A DNA stretch of 64,000 nucleotides from assembly GCA_034430215.1 (NCBI GenBank), contig DAOUFE010000031.1, positions 1 to 64,000 of the forward strand, in the 5' to 3' direction. This DNA comes from UBA4782 sp034430215. GTDB lineage: Bacteria; Chloroflexota; Anaerolineae; Anaerolineales; Anaerolineaceae. Every line of letters starts with the position of its first letter. Position 1 is the first letter of the stretch. The notes under the pieces are model-generated. The model was not told the origin of the DNA. It saw nothing but the letters and a program-made list of their open reading frames with translations, and did not search any database. The translations under genes were made by a program, and so were the position numbers. Shown in pieces: positions 31,320 to 41,078 of this stretch.

Positions 31320-33740
31320 ATGCAAGAAGTAGTGGGTTCTACCAATAAAGTTCTTGAAATCAACTTAAATACAAAAAAAATTGAGACCATCGAAATTACC
31401 CCTGAAGAACGAAAAATGTATATTGGGGGAAAAGGATTGGGGCTATACTACCTCTCCTCCCGGTTGCCAATACAAACCGATCCCCTCTCTCCGGAAAATG
31501 TATTGATCTTGATGATGGGACCGCTTTTGGGTACCAATGCTCCCTGTAGCGGACGGTTTGAGGCGGTCACCAAATCACCTCTTACCGGTATTATCGCATC
31601 TTCTTCTTGCGGAGGACCGTTTGGGATGGCATTAAAAACCGCAGGTTATGAGGGATTGATCCTGACCGGGAAAGCCGCGACGCCCACAACCATTCTGATC
31701 ACTCCAGAAGGTGTCAGTTTCGAAGATGCCACATCGCTGTGGGGACAAGATACCCACAATACACAGAAAGCATTAAACCTGGAGAAAAAAGACGGAGCTT
31801 TGGTGATCGGTCCGGCAGGTGAAAATCTTGTCTCCTTTGCAAACATCATGTCTGGTGAACGTTTTCTGGGGCGCGCTGGTCTGGGGGCTGTGATGGGATC
31901 AAAGAATGTCAAAGCCATTGTAGCAAGAGGCGGCGCATACAAGATCGTAATGTCTGACCAAAAGAAATATCAGGCTTTACAAAAGAAAGCAGTTGGCCGG
32001 ATCAATGCCAATGAGTTCACTGGAAAGACATACCGCAGTTTTGGAACTGCTTCAAATGCAAAATATTGCAACGAGGGCGGTATTTTGCCCGTCAATAATT
32101 TCTCTGTTGGTCAGGATGACCGCTCAACAGCCATCAGCGGGCAAGTCATGCGCGGTCAGTTCCAATATATACCCTCCACCTGCCGCCCTTGCTCAGTACA
32201 ATGCGGGCATAAGGGAAAGTATCCTGATGGAGAACGCCAGGTTCCCGAATACGAAACCATTGGATTAATAGGTTCGAATTTAGGGATATTTGATCCGGTA
32301 CAAATTTCGGATTGGAACGAGATCTGCGGAGCAATGGGTATGGATACCATCTCTGCGGGCGGCACCCTCGCTTATGTAATGGAAGCCAGTGAAAAAGGCT
32401 TATTTCCGGCGGCTCTCCGCTTCGGCAATCCAGAAGGAGTTTCGGAAGCCCTGCAAGATATTGCATACCGGCGCGGATTGGGCAATGAAATGGCAAATGG
32501 CTCACGCTGGTTGGCGGAGAAATATGGAGGAAAGGAATTTGCCATTCAGGTCAAAGGATTGGAAATGGCTGGATACGATCCGCGGGGTTCATGGGGGCAA
32601 GGTGTTGCTTATGCCGTAGCAAACCGGGGAGCCTGCCATCTCTCCGCAACCATCTTTCCGCTGGAAGTGTTTTTTGGTTTTCTCAATCCTTTCACTACCA
32701 CTGCCAAAGTTCAATTCGTGCGTTTCTTCGAAAACCTTTATTGTGCTGTCAATTCCATCCAAACCTGTCTATTCACCGGTTTTGCCTATATTCTAGATGC
32801 GCCTATCGTAAAATACACCCCTAAACCCATTTTGAGTCTTGCCATGCAAATGCTCCCCGATGTAGCAATCCAGATGATGGATGTTTCGATGTTCTCCAAT
32901 CTGCTATCACTTTCTACTGGAGTGAAATTTTCTCCTCGCCAGATGTTGAATACCGGTGAACGTATTCATCTGCTGGAAAGATATATGAATGTACGAGAAG
33001 GGATCTCCCGTAAAGATGATACCCTGCCCGAACGGTTTCTCAGGGAAGGCAGGTTGGCTGATAAACAGAAAAGAGTAGTTCCACTGGATGCGCTCCTGGA
33101 TAAATATTATGCCATTCGTGGATATACTCTCGCTGGTATTCCCACAAAAGAAACCCTGCAAAAACACCACATTGAACCCGTCAAAGACTATGAAAAACTG
33201 TATCAGGGTAAGGAAGTGAAGAAATTAAAACCCCATAGCAAATGGTTTAAAGATTTGGTGGTCAGTGTTGTTTTCTTTGTCCTTGGACGTGCTTTACAGT
33301 CATTATCCCGCGTCGATGAAACCATTAAAAAAGAGGTGGCAACCTGGCAGGCGGATACAATGACACTTTTTAAGGTTTTGCCTAAAGGTCCACGAATGGC
33401 ATTTCAAAAGAAATCAGATGGCACACTGGTTTATCGGGGCACCAAAGTAGGGGATGATGATGCAACGATCATCATCAACTTTAAGAATCTGGAATGTGCA
33501 TTTTTAATGTTGACTGCGCAAGTAGGTACTGCCAGAGCTTATGCCGAGCATCGAATGAGCGTAAAAGGAGACCTATCGATTGCCATGTCCATCATTCGCT
33601 GCTTGAATATTGTGGAAAGATACTTATTTCCAACCATCATTGCAAAGAACGTGATCAAACGCCTGCCACAAATACCATTTTATACAAGGCACATTCGCCG
33701 GCTTTGGGTTTATGTAACGGGTGTGCTTTTTGGACTATAA
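31320..33740 (+). CDS. aldehyde:ferredoxin oxidoreductase with C-terminal SCP2-like domain
   Basis: 806 residues, about 190 longer than usual AOR (near 610). Residues 1-600 are a tungsten-pterin aldehyde oxidoreductase: the N-terminal I-G-G-K-G-L-G motif near 35, G-P-L-L-G-T near 67, cluster cysteines C288-x2-C291-x3-C295 and C483. The enzyme oxidises aldehydes to acids with reduction of ferredoxin. Residues about 675-775 look like an SCP2-type sterol/lipid-carrier domain: D-G-T-L-V-Y-R, then D-A-T-I-I-I-N-F-K-N-L-E, M-S-V-K-G-D-L-S-I-A-M. The far C terminus is basic and aromatic, possibly membrane-facing. GGAGGAG precedes the ATG. It is followed by an alcohol dehydrogenase 18 bp later. A lipophilic aldehyde is a natural guess for the substrate. 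Confidence 0.9.
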   Translation: MQEVVGSTNKVLEINLNTKKIETIEITPEERKMYIGGKGLGLYYLSSRLPIQTDPLSPENVLILMMGPLLGTNAPCSGRFEAVTKSPLTGIIASSSCGGPFGMALKTAGYEGLILTGKAATPTTILITPEGVSFEDATSLWGQDTHNTQKALNLEKKDGALVIGPAGENLVSFANIMSGERFLGRAGLGAVMGSKNVKAIVARGGAYKIVMSDQKKYQALQKKAVGRINANEFTGKTYRSFGTASNAKYCNEGGILPVNNFSVGQDDRSTAISGQVMRGQFQYIPSTCRPCSVQCGHKGKYPDGERQVPEYETIGLIGSNLGIFDPVQISDWNEICGAMGMDTISAGGTLAYVMEASEKGLFPAALRFGNPEGVSEALQDIAYRRGLGNEMANGSRWLAEKYGGKEFAIQVKGLEMAGYDPRGSWGQGVAYAVANRGACHLSATIFPLEVFFGFLNPFTTTAKVQFVRFFENLYCAVNSIQTCLFTGFAYILDAPIVKYTPKPILSLAMQMLPDVAIQMMDVSMFSNLLSLSTGVKFSPRQMLNTGERIHLLERYMNVREGISRKDDTLPERFLREGRLADKQKRVVPLDALLDKYYAIRGYTLAGIPTKETLQKHHIEPVKDYEKLYQGKEVKKLKPHSKWFKDLVVSVVFFVLGRALQSLSRVDETIKKEVATWQADTMTLFKVLPKGPRMAFQKKSDGTLVYRGTKVGDDDATIIINFKNLECAFLMLTAQVGTARAYAEHRMSVKGDLSIAMSIIRCLNIVERYLFPTIIAKNVIKRLPQIPFYTRHIRRLWVYVTGVLFGL

Positions 33741-33758
33741 AACGAGAGGATATTAACC

Positions 33759-34943
33759 ATGATTCCTAATTACTATGAATTCTTAAGCCCAGTAAAAATC
33801 ATTTCAGGTCATAAAGCCCTGGATAACCTGCCCTATGAGTTAGATCAAATGGGAGCTCATAAACCCATCTTGATCACAGACCAGGGGGTAACAAAAGCAG
33901 GTCTTGTTCAAAAGGTTGTCGATACCTTTGCCGATTCGGAAGCCGTGATCGGTGCCATCTTTGATCAGGTACCTCAAGATTCTTCATCGAAAATAGTGAA
34001 TGAGATTGCCGGTATCTATCGCCAGGCAGGTTGTGATTCCATCGTTGCGGTGGGTGGCGGTTCTGTGATCGACACAGCAAAAGGCTTGAATATCGTTGTC
34101 ACCGAACGAACAGACGACCTGTTGAAATTCTCTGGTGCTGAGATGCTAAAAAAGCAAATGCAACCTTTCATTGTCATTCCCACTACAGCAGGGACGGGCT
34201 CAGAGGTTACCTGTGTAGCAGTGATTTCCGATCCAGACCGGCATCTAAAAATGAGCTTCACCTCAAATTTCTTATACCCACGTGCCGCTATTCTTGACCC
34301 GCGCATGACATTGACACTACCACCTATGATCACTGCCGCGACAGGAATGGATGCACTGACTCATGCAATGGAAGCCTACATCAGCCTGCAGAAAAACCCC
34401 TTGAGCGATGCATATGCAGTGAAAGCTATTGAAATTATTTCGAAGAACCTGATATCCGTTGTGAAGGATGGCAATAACCGTGATGGTCGCCTGGCACTAG
34501 CCAATGCATCCACTATGGCAGGGATTGCCTTCTCCAATGCGATGGTTGGTGTGGTACATAACCTGGGTCATGCTACCGGTGGAGTATGCAGAGTACCTCA
34601 TGGTGTTGCCATGAGTATTTTCCTTCCATTTGGTTTGGAATTCAATCAGCCCAAGATGGGTGACGAGATAGCAGAAATGTTATTACCCCTGGCAGGGAGC
34701 GAGGTTTTTAGTACCACTCCAGTCAACCAGCGTACTACAAAAGTTATCTCTTTGATCAAAGACATGAAGAATGAATTGTATGATCTCTGCAAACTGCCCC
34801 GCACTTTGAAAGAAGCAGGTGTTGCTAAAGAAAAACTACCAGACATTGCACGCACGGCATTAAACGATGGCGCTTCCACCTATAATGTAGAAGAAGTAGA
34901 ATATGAAGATGCATTGATGTTACTGGAAAAAGCCTACGAATAA
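33759..34943 (+). CDS. iron-containing alcohol dehydrogenase
   Basis: 394 residues, normal for group III Fe-ADH. NAD-binding motif G-G-G-S-V-I-D-T-A-K near residue 95 is intact, and metal ligands fall in G-M-D-A-L-T-H-A-M-E-A-Y, V-V-H-N-L-G-H-A and V-P-H-G. It interconverts a primary alcohol and its aldehyde with NAD(P)H. Coupled to the upstream aldehyde:ferredoxin oxidoreductase by an 18-bp gap, the pair would link alcohol, aldehyde and acid. An AGAGGA site precedes the ATG. Confidence 0.92.
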   Translation: MIPNYYEFLSPVKIISGHKALDNLPYELDQMGAHKPILITDQGVTKAGLVQKVVDTFADSEAVIGAIFDQVPQDSSSKIVNEIAGIYRQAGCDSIVAVGGGSVIDTAKGLNIVVTERTDDLLKFSGAEMLKKQMQPFIVIPTTAGTGSEVTCVAVISDPDRHLKMSFTSNFLYPRAAILDPRMTLTLPPMITAATGMDALTHAMEAYISLQKNPLSDAYAVKAIEIISKNLISVVKDGNNRDGRLALANASTMAGIAFSNAMVGVVHNLGHATGGVCRVPHGVAMSIFLPFGLEFNQPKMGDEIAEMLLPLAGSEVFSTTPVNQRTTKVISLIKDMKNELYDLCKLPRTLKEAGVAKEKLPDIARTALNDGASTYNVEEVEYEDALMLLEKAYE

Positions 34944-34973
34944 ACTTGTTCTGATCCTTGATGATTAAATACA

Positions 34974-35008
34974 AGAATTCCGAAGTTTAAATTAAACTTC
35001 GGAATTCT
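34974..35008. terminator. bidirectional hairpin terminator
   Basis: 17-bp perfect inverted repeat (34974-34990 and 34992-35008) between the convergent stops of the alcohol dehydrogenase and the sigma factor. On the plus side TTTTC follows shortly after; on the minus side the flanking bases (CTTGTATTT read on that strand) are less T-rich. Confidence 0.7.
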
Positions 35009-35015
35009 ACTTTTC

Positions 35016-36197
35016 TTATAAATATTCGCGCAACTGGCGAGAACGGCGCGGATGCCTCAATCTTCGAAGCGCCTTCCCCTCGATCTGACGGATGCGTTCA
35101 CGGGTCAACCCAAATTTCGCTCCCACTTCTTCCAGGGTGTAATTTCGACCGTTTTCCAATCCGTAACGCAAGCGTAAAATCCGCGCTTCACGTGGGGGTA
35201 ATGTCTCTAATACCTCTTCGATCTTCTCACGCAGCAACCGGCTGTAAGCGCTTTGGATGGGAGTTGGGCTGATGGTATCTTCCACAAAGTTACCCAACTC
35301 TGATTCTTCATCATCATCACTGATGGGGCTTTCAAGGGAGAGAGGCAGCCATGATACTTTCAACATCCATTCTACTTTTTCGATGGGTGTTTCCAGAGCT
35401 TTCGCCAGCTCTTCCACTGAAGGCTCCCGTCCCAATTTTTGCTCGATCTCATGAGAGGTCTTGTACAACTGCCGGATGCGATCCACCATGTGCACTGGCA
35501 CACGAATAGTGCGACCCTGATCAGCAATAGCACGGGTGATAGTCTGCCGTATCCACCAGGTGGCATACGTAGAAAAACGAAAACCACGCTGGTATTCGTA
35601 CTTTTCAACTGCTTTCATCAGACCAAGATTGCCTTCCTGGATCAGATCAAGGAATGGCACTCCCCTGCCCATATACCGCTTTGCAACAGAAACCACCAGG
35701 CGGGTATTGGCTTTGATCAGATGCTCACGCGCCATCTGCCCATCTGTGATCAATTCTTGAAGTTCAAGCCGTTTTTCTGCCGGGCAGTCGCCATTGTGCC
35801 TGATGAGATCTTTTTCAGCTTCTCTGCCACGTTCAATACGTTGTGCCAGATCGATTTCCTCACTCATATTCAATAGAGGGACGCGTGCCATCTCTTTTAG
35901 GTATAACCCGATAGTGTCATCACTTGAAATGGGGGTTAAATCGGCATAGAGATCAAATTCGCGTGAATTTTCGAGCTCATCTTCATCCACAAGCTCGTCA
36001 GTTTCTGATTGATCAAGAATATCGACGCCCCGTCGCCTCAAAGCCAGCATGATGGCATCCAGTCTTTCACTGTCACGAGTGACGTCGGGACACATTTCCA
36101 TCAGATCATCCGTCGTGAGATATCCCTGTACTTCTGCTCTTTCCAGAAGTATAGCCAGGGTTTCAACGCCTAATTTTCTCCGCCCTAACGTTGTCAT
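35016..36197 (-). CDS. sigA: RNA polymerase primary-type sigma factor (SigA/RpoD family)
   Basis: 393 residues. Region 1.2 is D-x-I-G-L-Y-L-K-E-M near 95. Region 2 has N-x-R-L-V-V-S-V-A-K-R-Y, F-L-D-L-I-Q-E-G-N-L-G-L-M-K-A-V and F-S-T-Y-A-T-W-W-I-R-Q. Region 3 follows, and region 4 has L-P-P-R-E-A-R-I-L-R-L-R-Y-G-L and L-T-R-E-R-I-R-Q-I-E-G-K-A-L-R. An N-terminal acidic region of about 90 residues resembles a short region 1.1. AGGAGGGTAGGG precedes the ATG. It may be the housekeeping factor or one of several SigA-type paralogues, which Chloroflexota often have. Confidence 0.93.
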   Translation of the reverse strand: MTTLGRRKLGVETLAILLERAEVQGYLTTDDLMEMCPDVTRDSERLDAIMLALRRRGVDILDQSETDELVDEDELENSREFDLYADLTPISSDDTIGLYLKEMARVPLLNMSEEIDLAQRIERGREAEKDLIRHNGDCPAEKRLELQELITDGQMAREHLIKANTRLVVSVAKRYMGRGVPFLDLIQEGNLGLMKAVEKYEYQRGFRFSTYATWWIRQTITRAIADQGRTIRVPVHMVDRIRQLYKTSHEIEQKLGREPSVEELAKALETPIEKVEWMLKVSWLPLSLESPISDDDEESELGNFVEDTISPTPIQSAYSRLLREKIEEVLETLPPREARILRLRYGLENGRNYTLEEVGAKFGLTRERIRQIEGKALRRLRHPRRSRQLREYL

Positions 36198-36262
36198 GCC
36201 CTACCCTCCTTTTCGGCTGCGAATGTTTAGGTTTATTAGTAGAGATAGTGTTCAGCCGAAAC

Positions 36263-36736
36263 TTAACTCTGTTTCGCCACATGCTCACAGGTAGTGACGT
36301 TGAGATCTTCGCCGCACACCACACACAACCCTTTGCAATCCTCCCGGCAAAGTGGTTTGATGGGCATGTCGAGCAAGATATATTCGCGCACCAGAGGCGA
36401 CAGGTCAATATTCCCATCTTCTGGAACATATAACCCTGAATCTGTCACCGATCTGCTGCGAAAAGCAAATAATTCTTGAAAAGAAGCTTTCAAGGATTGA
36501 TCAAATTCAGCCAGACAGCGTACACACTCGGCATTCACATCAGCCGTAAAATCTGCTTGAACCAGAATCCCTTGTGGTGTACGTCCTACACGGGCTACTC
36601 CTTTGAAATTCTTCAAAATGAAATCGGAAGTAATCCGTAATTCGGGCAGGTCAAAATGGATATCCCTGCTTTCCCCTACAGCCTGATTCATTAAAAAACC
36701 AACGTTAATCTTTAATGGATTTTGATACCCTCTCAC
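36263..36736 (-). CDS. DUF177 (YceD-like) protein
   Basis: 157 residues from a GTG start. The middle has A-D-V-N-A-E-C-V-R-C-L and the C-terminal half C-R-E-D-C-K-G-L-C-V-V-C-G-E-D-L-N: two CxxC-type pairs that can bind zinc. The family is linked to 23S rRNA accumulation and is normally followed by rpmF (ribosomal protein L32). No L32 gene follows here; the sigma factor starts 65 bp on. Function inferred from family. Confidence 0.82.
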   Translation of the reverse strand: MRGYQNPLKINVGFLMNQAVGESRDIHFDLPELRITSDFILKNFKGVARVGRTPQGILVQADFTADVNAECVRCLAEFDQSLKASFQELFAFRSRSVTDSGLYVPEDGNIDLSPLVREYILLDMPIKPLCREDCKGLCVVCGEDLNVTTCEHVAKQS

Positions 36737-36959
36737 AACAGCATTCCTACCGTGTTATCTTGTATAATTCATCAAAACGACAAACCACGACAGCAGATAA
36801 TTGCATCGTGGTCAGATATTAAAGGGAATTTTGGTATGCACATGAATCCTCTGGCATTGTAGCCAATCTGTCAGAGATAAACTAAAAAATATTATAGCAC
36901 CTTGAATATACGAAGTCAACCATTTGTGATGAAATTCATGTAAATTATAGGAAACGTAT

Positions 36960-37727
36960 ATGTCTATTCCTCTTCTGATCGCAACCTGGAATCGCGGAAA
37001 AATCCACGAAATGAAAGCTTTACTGGCAGATATGGCGCGAGAAAATTCTGGCACTGCTGGCGAAATTCAATTAATTACCCCCACCCGTAGGGATATTTCT
37101 TCAACCAGTATTCAAAATGAAAATCAACGAGGAAATCTCCAGATCAATGATGCAATTTTCGAATTATTAACCCTTTCAGATGTGGATGTTAAATTTCGGG
37201 TAGCCGAAGATGGCAAATCTTATGCTGAAAACGCCCTGCGTAAGGCATTGCAGTATTGCCAAGCAAGCAGATTGCTTACCCTTTCGGATGACAGCGGGCT
37301 GGAAGTGGACGCATTGGATGGCGCGCCCGGACTGCATTCAGCGCGCTACGTTTCTAAACCTGATGCCACTGATGCAGATCGAAGGCGAGCATTGGTAGAA
37401 AATTTACAAAGTTTTGCCCATCCCTGGACAGCGCGCTTTCGCTGCACGGTTGTGATCGCGGTACCCAAAGGTTGGTGTTTACCAAAATCTCCTGCACCTA
37501 TCAGTGTGGTTGATGGCATCGCCCTCTTTCAGACCGAAGGGATCTGTGAGGGAGAGATCATCGAAATCGAACGCGGCAGCCACGGTTTTGGCTATGATCC
37601 CATCTTTCAACTGGCTGGCGCTTCCCAAACGATGGCAGAGCTGACCACTATGGAAAAGAACCAACTCAGCCACCGGGCAAAAGCAGTGAAGGCAGCAATA
37701 CCCCTGTTGAAAAAACTGGCGGGATGA
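36960..37727 (+). CDS. rdgB: RdgB/HAM1-type non-canonical purine NTP pyrophosphatase
   Basis: 255 residues. The family start L-I-A-T-W-N-R-G-K-I-H-E-M-K, the S-D-D-S-G-L-E-V-D-A-L-D-G-A-P-G-x-H-S-A-R-Y block and the final G-F-G-Y-D-P-I-F and L-S-H-R-A-K-A are all present. It hydrolyses ITP, XTP and their deoxy forms to the monophosphate. The length is about 50 above the usual 200, from insertions near residues 35-70 and 165-185. The following GTG-started gene begins 17 bp later. Confidence 0.93.
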   Translation: MSIPLLIATWNRGKIHEMKALLADMARENSGTAGEIQLITPTRRDISSTSIQNENQRGNLQINDAIFELLTLSDVDVKFRVAEDGKSYAENALRKALQYCQASRLLTLSDDSGLEVDALDGAPGLHSARYVSKPDATDADRRRALVENLQSFAHPWTARFRCTVVIAVPKGWCLPKSPAPISVVDGIALFQTEGICEGEIIEIERGSHGFGYDPIFQLAGASQTMAELTTMEKNQLSHRAKAVKAAIPLLKKLAG

Positions 37728-37744
37728 TCATTCTGAGGTGAGGT

Positions 37745-38656
37745 GTGGCTTACCCAGTCCTTGAACAAGAGTATGAGAGCATCATTGCAGCTCTGAAGAA
37801 ATCAGGGGTCATTACAATATTGCCAATGTCCAAAGCCCTGGGGGTGACCGGGATCGATGGCCAAGAATATCCAGCGCCAACCCTTGAACAGGTGAGGGAA
37901 ATCTTTTTAAGCAACCAGCTATTCATAGAGAGGAAAATGCAGCAAGGGTTCATACAACTTCAGATAACCCCAATAGCTATACCGATATCCGTGCTTATCG
38001 ATCGGGTTGCGGGCTCACTGACCCGGCATGCTGCTGAAGGAAACCTTTATCAGACCCGACAATATGGTTCTGACATCGATTTACCCGTTCAACTCAACAA
38101 GAAAGAAGCAGTCTGGATGTGGGCGCGGATACGATCGATACTCGATACCCCCCGCCTTATCTACTTTCCGAAAGAATATTTTCCCCAGAACCACCAGGGA
38201 CTTACAAAAGAAGAAGTTTTTGTTAGCAAGCAACTGTGTGTTGTGCCGGGCTGGAGTGTAGGTCTCATCGAATCCGATACCATCATGCCACAACCCGGGC
38301 AAGGAAAAATACTTGCCGGTAGAAGACAGTTGGAAGGACTTCTCCACCCACGCGAATTCTTGCAAATATTGAACTTGCCGTCTTATGAGGGAGAAACCGG
38401 CTGGGTGCTGGAGGATTTCCTCACATACTTCATCATCCAACTTGAAACAACCAACCAGGTCAGCCATGACCGAGCAGATGGCAACGCCCTGTGGCTTCTG
38501 GGCACTTATGTGTCAGACCTGGAACGCACGCCGAATCTCGTATTGGTTGGCTATTGGTCACGGGATGTAGGACGGAAGCTCTACCTGACATCACATCGAA
38601 GTGGCAATAGATTGAAAATGTGTGTGGCGCGTTCGATGGTAAGATTAAGCCCGTGA
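37745..38656 (+). CDS. hypothetical protein
   Basis: 303 residues, GTG start. I do not recognise a family. No signal peptide or clear membrane segment; mixed alpha/beta composition with several Trp residues in the second half (V-W-M-W-A-R-I-R-S, A-L-W-L-L-G-T-Y, V-G-Y-W-S-R-D-V-G-R-K). It follows rdgB by 17 bp and precedes a lipoprotein by 35 bp, so all three may be one transcript. Codon use and coding continuity support a real gene. Confidence 0.7.
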   Translation: MAYPVLEQEYESIIAALKKSGVITILPMSKALGVTGIDGQEYPAPTLEQVREIFLSNQLFIERKMQQGFIQLQITPIAIPISVLIDRVAGSLTRHAAEGNLYQTRQYGSDIDLPVQLNKKEAVWMWARIRSILDTPRLIYFPKEYFPQNHQGLTKEEVFVSKQLCVVPGWSVGLIESDTIMPQPGQGKILAGRRQLEGLLHPREFLQILNLPSYEGETGWVLEDFLTYFIIQLETTNQVSHDRADGNALWLLGTYVSDLERTPNLVLVGYWSRDVGRKLYLTSHRSGNRLKMCVARSMVRLSP

Positions 38657-38691
38657 TTGATTTATTTTGAAATAAAAAGGATATCCACTAT

Positions 38692-39357
38692 ATGAAATAT
38701 GTACTGAAATTTATTACGCTCGCCCTGATATTGACTGCATATGCCTGCAGTCCCCAAAAACAGAATGAAGCACTTTCTGCAACCGAAACAATCCAGGTTC
38801 AACCAACCATTACAGCTACAGCCGATGAAGCAGTTGAGAATCTTGCCCAGTTGCCAGAAAGCCCTGCAGGATTTGAATGGAAGTATGTACCGGATATCAA
38901 AACGGCCCTTCTGATGCCTGATGATTGGTATTTTAAGGAAGAGACCGGAAATGAGAGTTATCCAGGTATTGCTGTGTACATCACGCCACAGGATATGGAG
39001 CAGTCGGGCGGCTTCAGTACCGGGCAGGCGGTATTTATGTTAGCCAACGCAGATGATCTGGAAAGCCTTTCAACGGATATCCTGGAAGGTTTTGCCAAAG
39101 CAGAAACGACTACGAAAATTTTGGATGCCTGGGATTACACATATGGTGATCATACCCAACACAATCTAATGATCCAGGCTAGTATTCCCGCAGAAGAAGG
39201 AAACAATCAAGAAATGACGATCCAGTACTCAACTGTCATCGAGAATAACGCTGTGTATCTCACAATCTTCCAGAGCCCAACAGCAGACTGGGAAGAAAAT
39301 GTGAAAATCTATAAAACGATGATGGATAACATGGCGATATTCAGTGTGACAGATTAA
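38692..39357 (+). CDS. predicted lipoprotein of unknown function
   Basis: 221 residues. Signal peptide with lipobox T-A-Y-A-C, Cys at about 19, then a Gln/Thr/Ala-rich linker typical of exported Chloroflexota lipoproteins. The mature domain (about residues 55-215) contains a G-F-E-W-K-Y-V-P start and G-D-H-T-Q-H-N and L-T-I-F-Q-S-P segments, reminiscent of PsbP/DUF1795-like small binding domains; this is weak. A hairpin terminator follows. Confidence 0.75.
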   Translation: MKYVLKFITLALILTAYACSPQKQNEALSATETIQVQPTITATADEAVENLAQLPESPAGFEWKYVPDIKTALLMPDDWYFKEETGNESYPGIAVYITPQDMEQSGGFSTGQAVFMLANADDLESLSTDILEGFAKAETTTKILDAWDYTYGDHTQHNLMIQASIPAEEGNNQEMTIQYSTVIENNAVYLTIFQSPTADWEENVKIYKTMMDNMAIFSVTD

Positions 39358-39399
39358 TGGGAAGACCCTGAAATAAATCTAAATCCATTACTCAAATTC

Positions 39400-39440
39400 A
39401 AAAAACATGGCTTCCATCAAACAAGGAAGCCATGTTTTTT
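39400..39440 (+). terminator. rho-independent terminator
   Basis: Arms 39400-39415 and 39425-39440, 9-base loop, ending in a T run, downstream of the lipoprotein gene at 39357. Confidence 0.85.
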
Positions 39441-39615
39441 GCGATGCATAGGGCAACACTCTATCGATTTATATGTGTATCTCACTAACTACTTTTTTCA
39501 AAGGTGCTTTTGCTGCAACACAACATCACACCAGTTTGTATAATTAGAAATAACGAGCCTAACATCATTATTTCTGAAACAAGGCATAATTGAAAATTTC
39601 GGAGGAAAGGGAACC

Positions 39616-40884
39616 ATGCGTAATAAAAAGCGTGCAGTATTCCTCTTCACCCTGGTAACACTTGCCCTCTTTTCTATAGGATGCAATTTTCCGGTGTTGC
39701 AATCCCCAACAGAAACATCTACCAGTATTCCTTCTCCTACAAACACTCTCGAACAAACTGCCACCCAAACACCGGAAATTCTCGAAACGCCCCCTATCAC
39801 CTCGGGTCCATTCAACCTTGTTGCAATAGTGAACCAGGTGATTACTGGCACTGTCGATTCATTGATCGCTACCGAAGATGGCTCTTTATGGTTGACCACT
39901 GATAAAGGGGTTGTGAAGGTCACCGATATGGGATTATCTGTTTATCTCTCGGGCATGGTAGGGAAAATTGCAGGTATTGATTCCAGTGGGCGTGTGTGGG
40001 TAGTCAACGAAGATATGAGCCAGATCGCGGCATGGAATGGGAAAGCCGGGACAATCTATGGAAGTGATTCCGGCTGGACACCTGTTTCGTTAATGAATTA
40101 CCCCTATGTGCGTGGTGGAAGAACTGACCCCTTGGGGCGGGTCTGGTTTGCAACCTCGCAGGACGTTCGTTTTTTGGAAGGCAACCTCTGGACGGTTATT
40201 TCACCGCAAGAAATGAGCATGGAACCAACCACGCAAGAAGACCTGATGCCTGACTACAATGTTTTCATCTTGAAAGATGGTAATGTGTGGGTGGCTGAAT
40301 GCGATTGGGGTGGACCTGGACCTTTTGGAGGGCAGGGTATACGCTGGTTGGATAATGGGATCTGGAAAGGAAAAAGCTCGCCAGTAGCGTCTGGTTGTGC
40401 AACCACTGTTGCTGAAGACAGCGCCGGGCATGTTTGGGTGGGCGTAGAGAACAGCTTATGGTGCTACGACCCCGCATCGGATACATGGGAGGAATTCTCC
40501 CCGCCTGAATCCCCCATAGCGGAGATGCGTTTCGGCTTTGTCAACTTTATCGCAGTGGATCCAGATGACACTGTCTGGACAACCCTGGTTTTGTGCGGTG
40601 GGGCGAGCTGTTTTGGAAGCAGCGTACTCTATCACCTGCGGGACGAAACCTGGAACCAGATTGGCGAGGTCAGCGAATTCGATTATGGATATTGGGGACC
40701 CCTCTTTGATGCTGCGGGCACTCCGTGGATCTTCTGGACAGGAGGGATTTATCGAATACAGGGAAACACGCCCGAACTGGTTTCTCCCCTGGCTGGCAGG
40801 CTGGGCGCCATAGATGGTAATGGGAAGTTATGGCTCGTGGCTCCGTACGAAGGGCAAGATGCTCTCTGGGTAATGAATAATTGA
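39616..40884 (+). CDS. lipoprotein with two-component-propeller-like beta-propeller
   Basis: 422 residues. Lipobox F-S-I-G-C (Cys at about 23) followed by a 45-residue Pro/Ser/Thr-rich linker. Repeating blades of the pattern W-x-x-T-x-x-G-V, G-x-V-W-V, L-G-x-V-W-F-A-T run through the mature part (examples S-L-W-L-T-T-D-K-G-V and R-V-W-F-A-T-S-Q-D-V), as in the reg_prop sensor propellers. No kinase domain follows, so it is a surface-displayed propeller, perhaps a binding or sensing protein. Very strong GGAGGAAAGGGA site upstream. Confidence 0.8.
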   Translation: MRNKKRAVFLFTLVTLALFSIGCNFPVLQSPTETSTSIPSPTNTLEQTATQTPEILETPPITSGPFNLVAIVNQVITGTVDSLIATEDGSLWLTTDKGVVKVTDMGLSVYLSGMVGKIAGIDSSGRVWVVNEDMSQIAAWNGKAGTIYGSDSGWTPVSLMNYPYVRGGRTDPLGRVWFATSQDVRFLEGNLWTVISPQEMSMEPTTQEDLMPDYNVFILKDGNVWVAECDWGGPGPFGGQGIRWLDNGIWKGKSSPVASGCATTVAEDSAGHVWVGVENSLWCYDPASDTWEEFSPPESPIAEMRFGFVNFIAVDPDDTVWTTLVLCGGASCFGSSVLYHLRDETWNQIGEVSEFDYGYWGPLFDAAGTPWIFWTGGIYRIQGNTPELVSPLAGRLGAIDGNGKLWLVAPYEGQDALWVMNN

Positions 40885-41078
40885 ATAAAATGATTTATAA
40901 AAGAACAATCTTTTTGATCAGGAAATAATAAATTAATGCAATTTTCTTGAGAACTTATTTATTTCACAGAATTTTTAATTAGCTTTAATTTCCCATCCTA
41001 AAAAGGTTATCTTTGTCATAATATAGTTAGGTACATTTCTCTTCACGGATTACCGGGGAAAAAGACTAGAATACTTCT

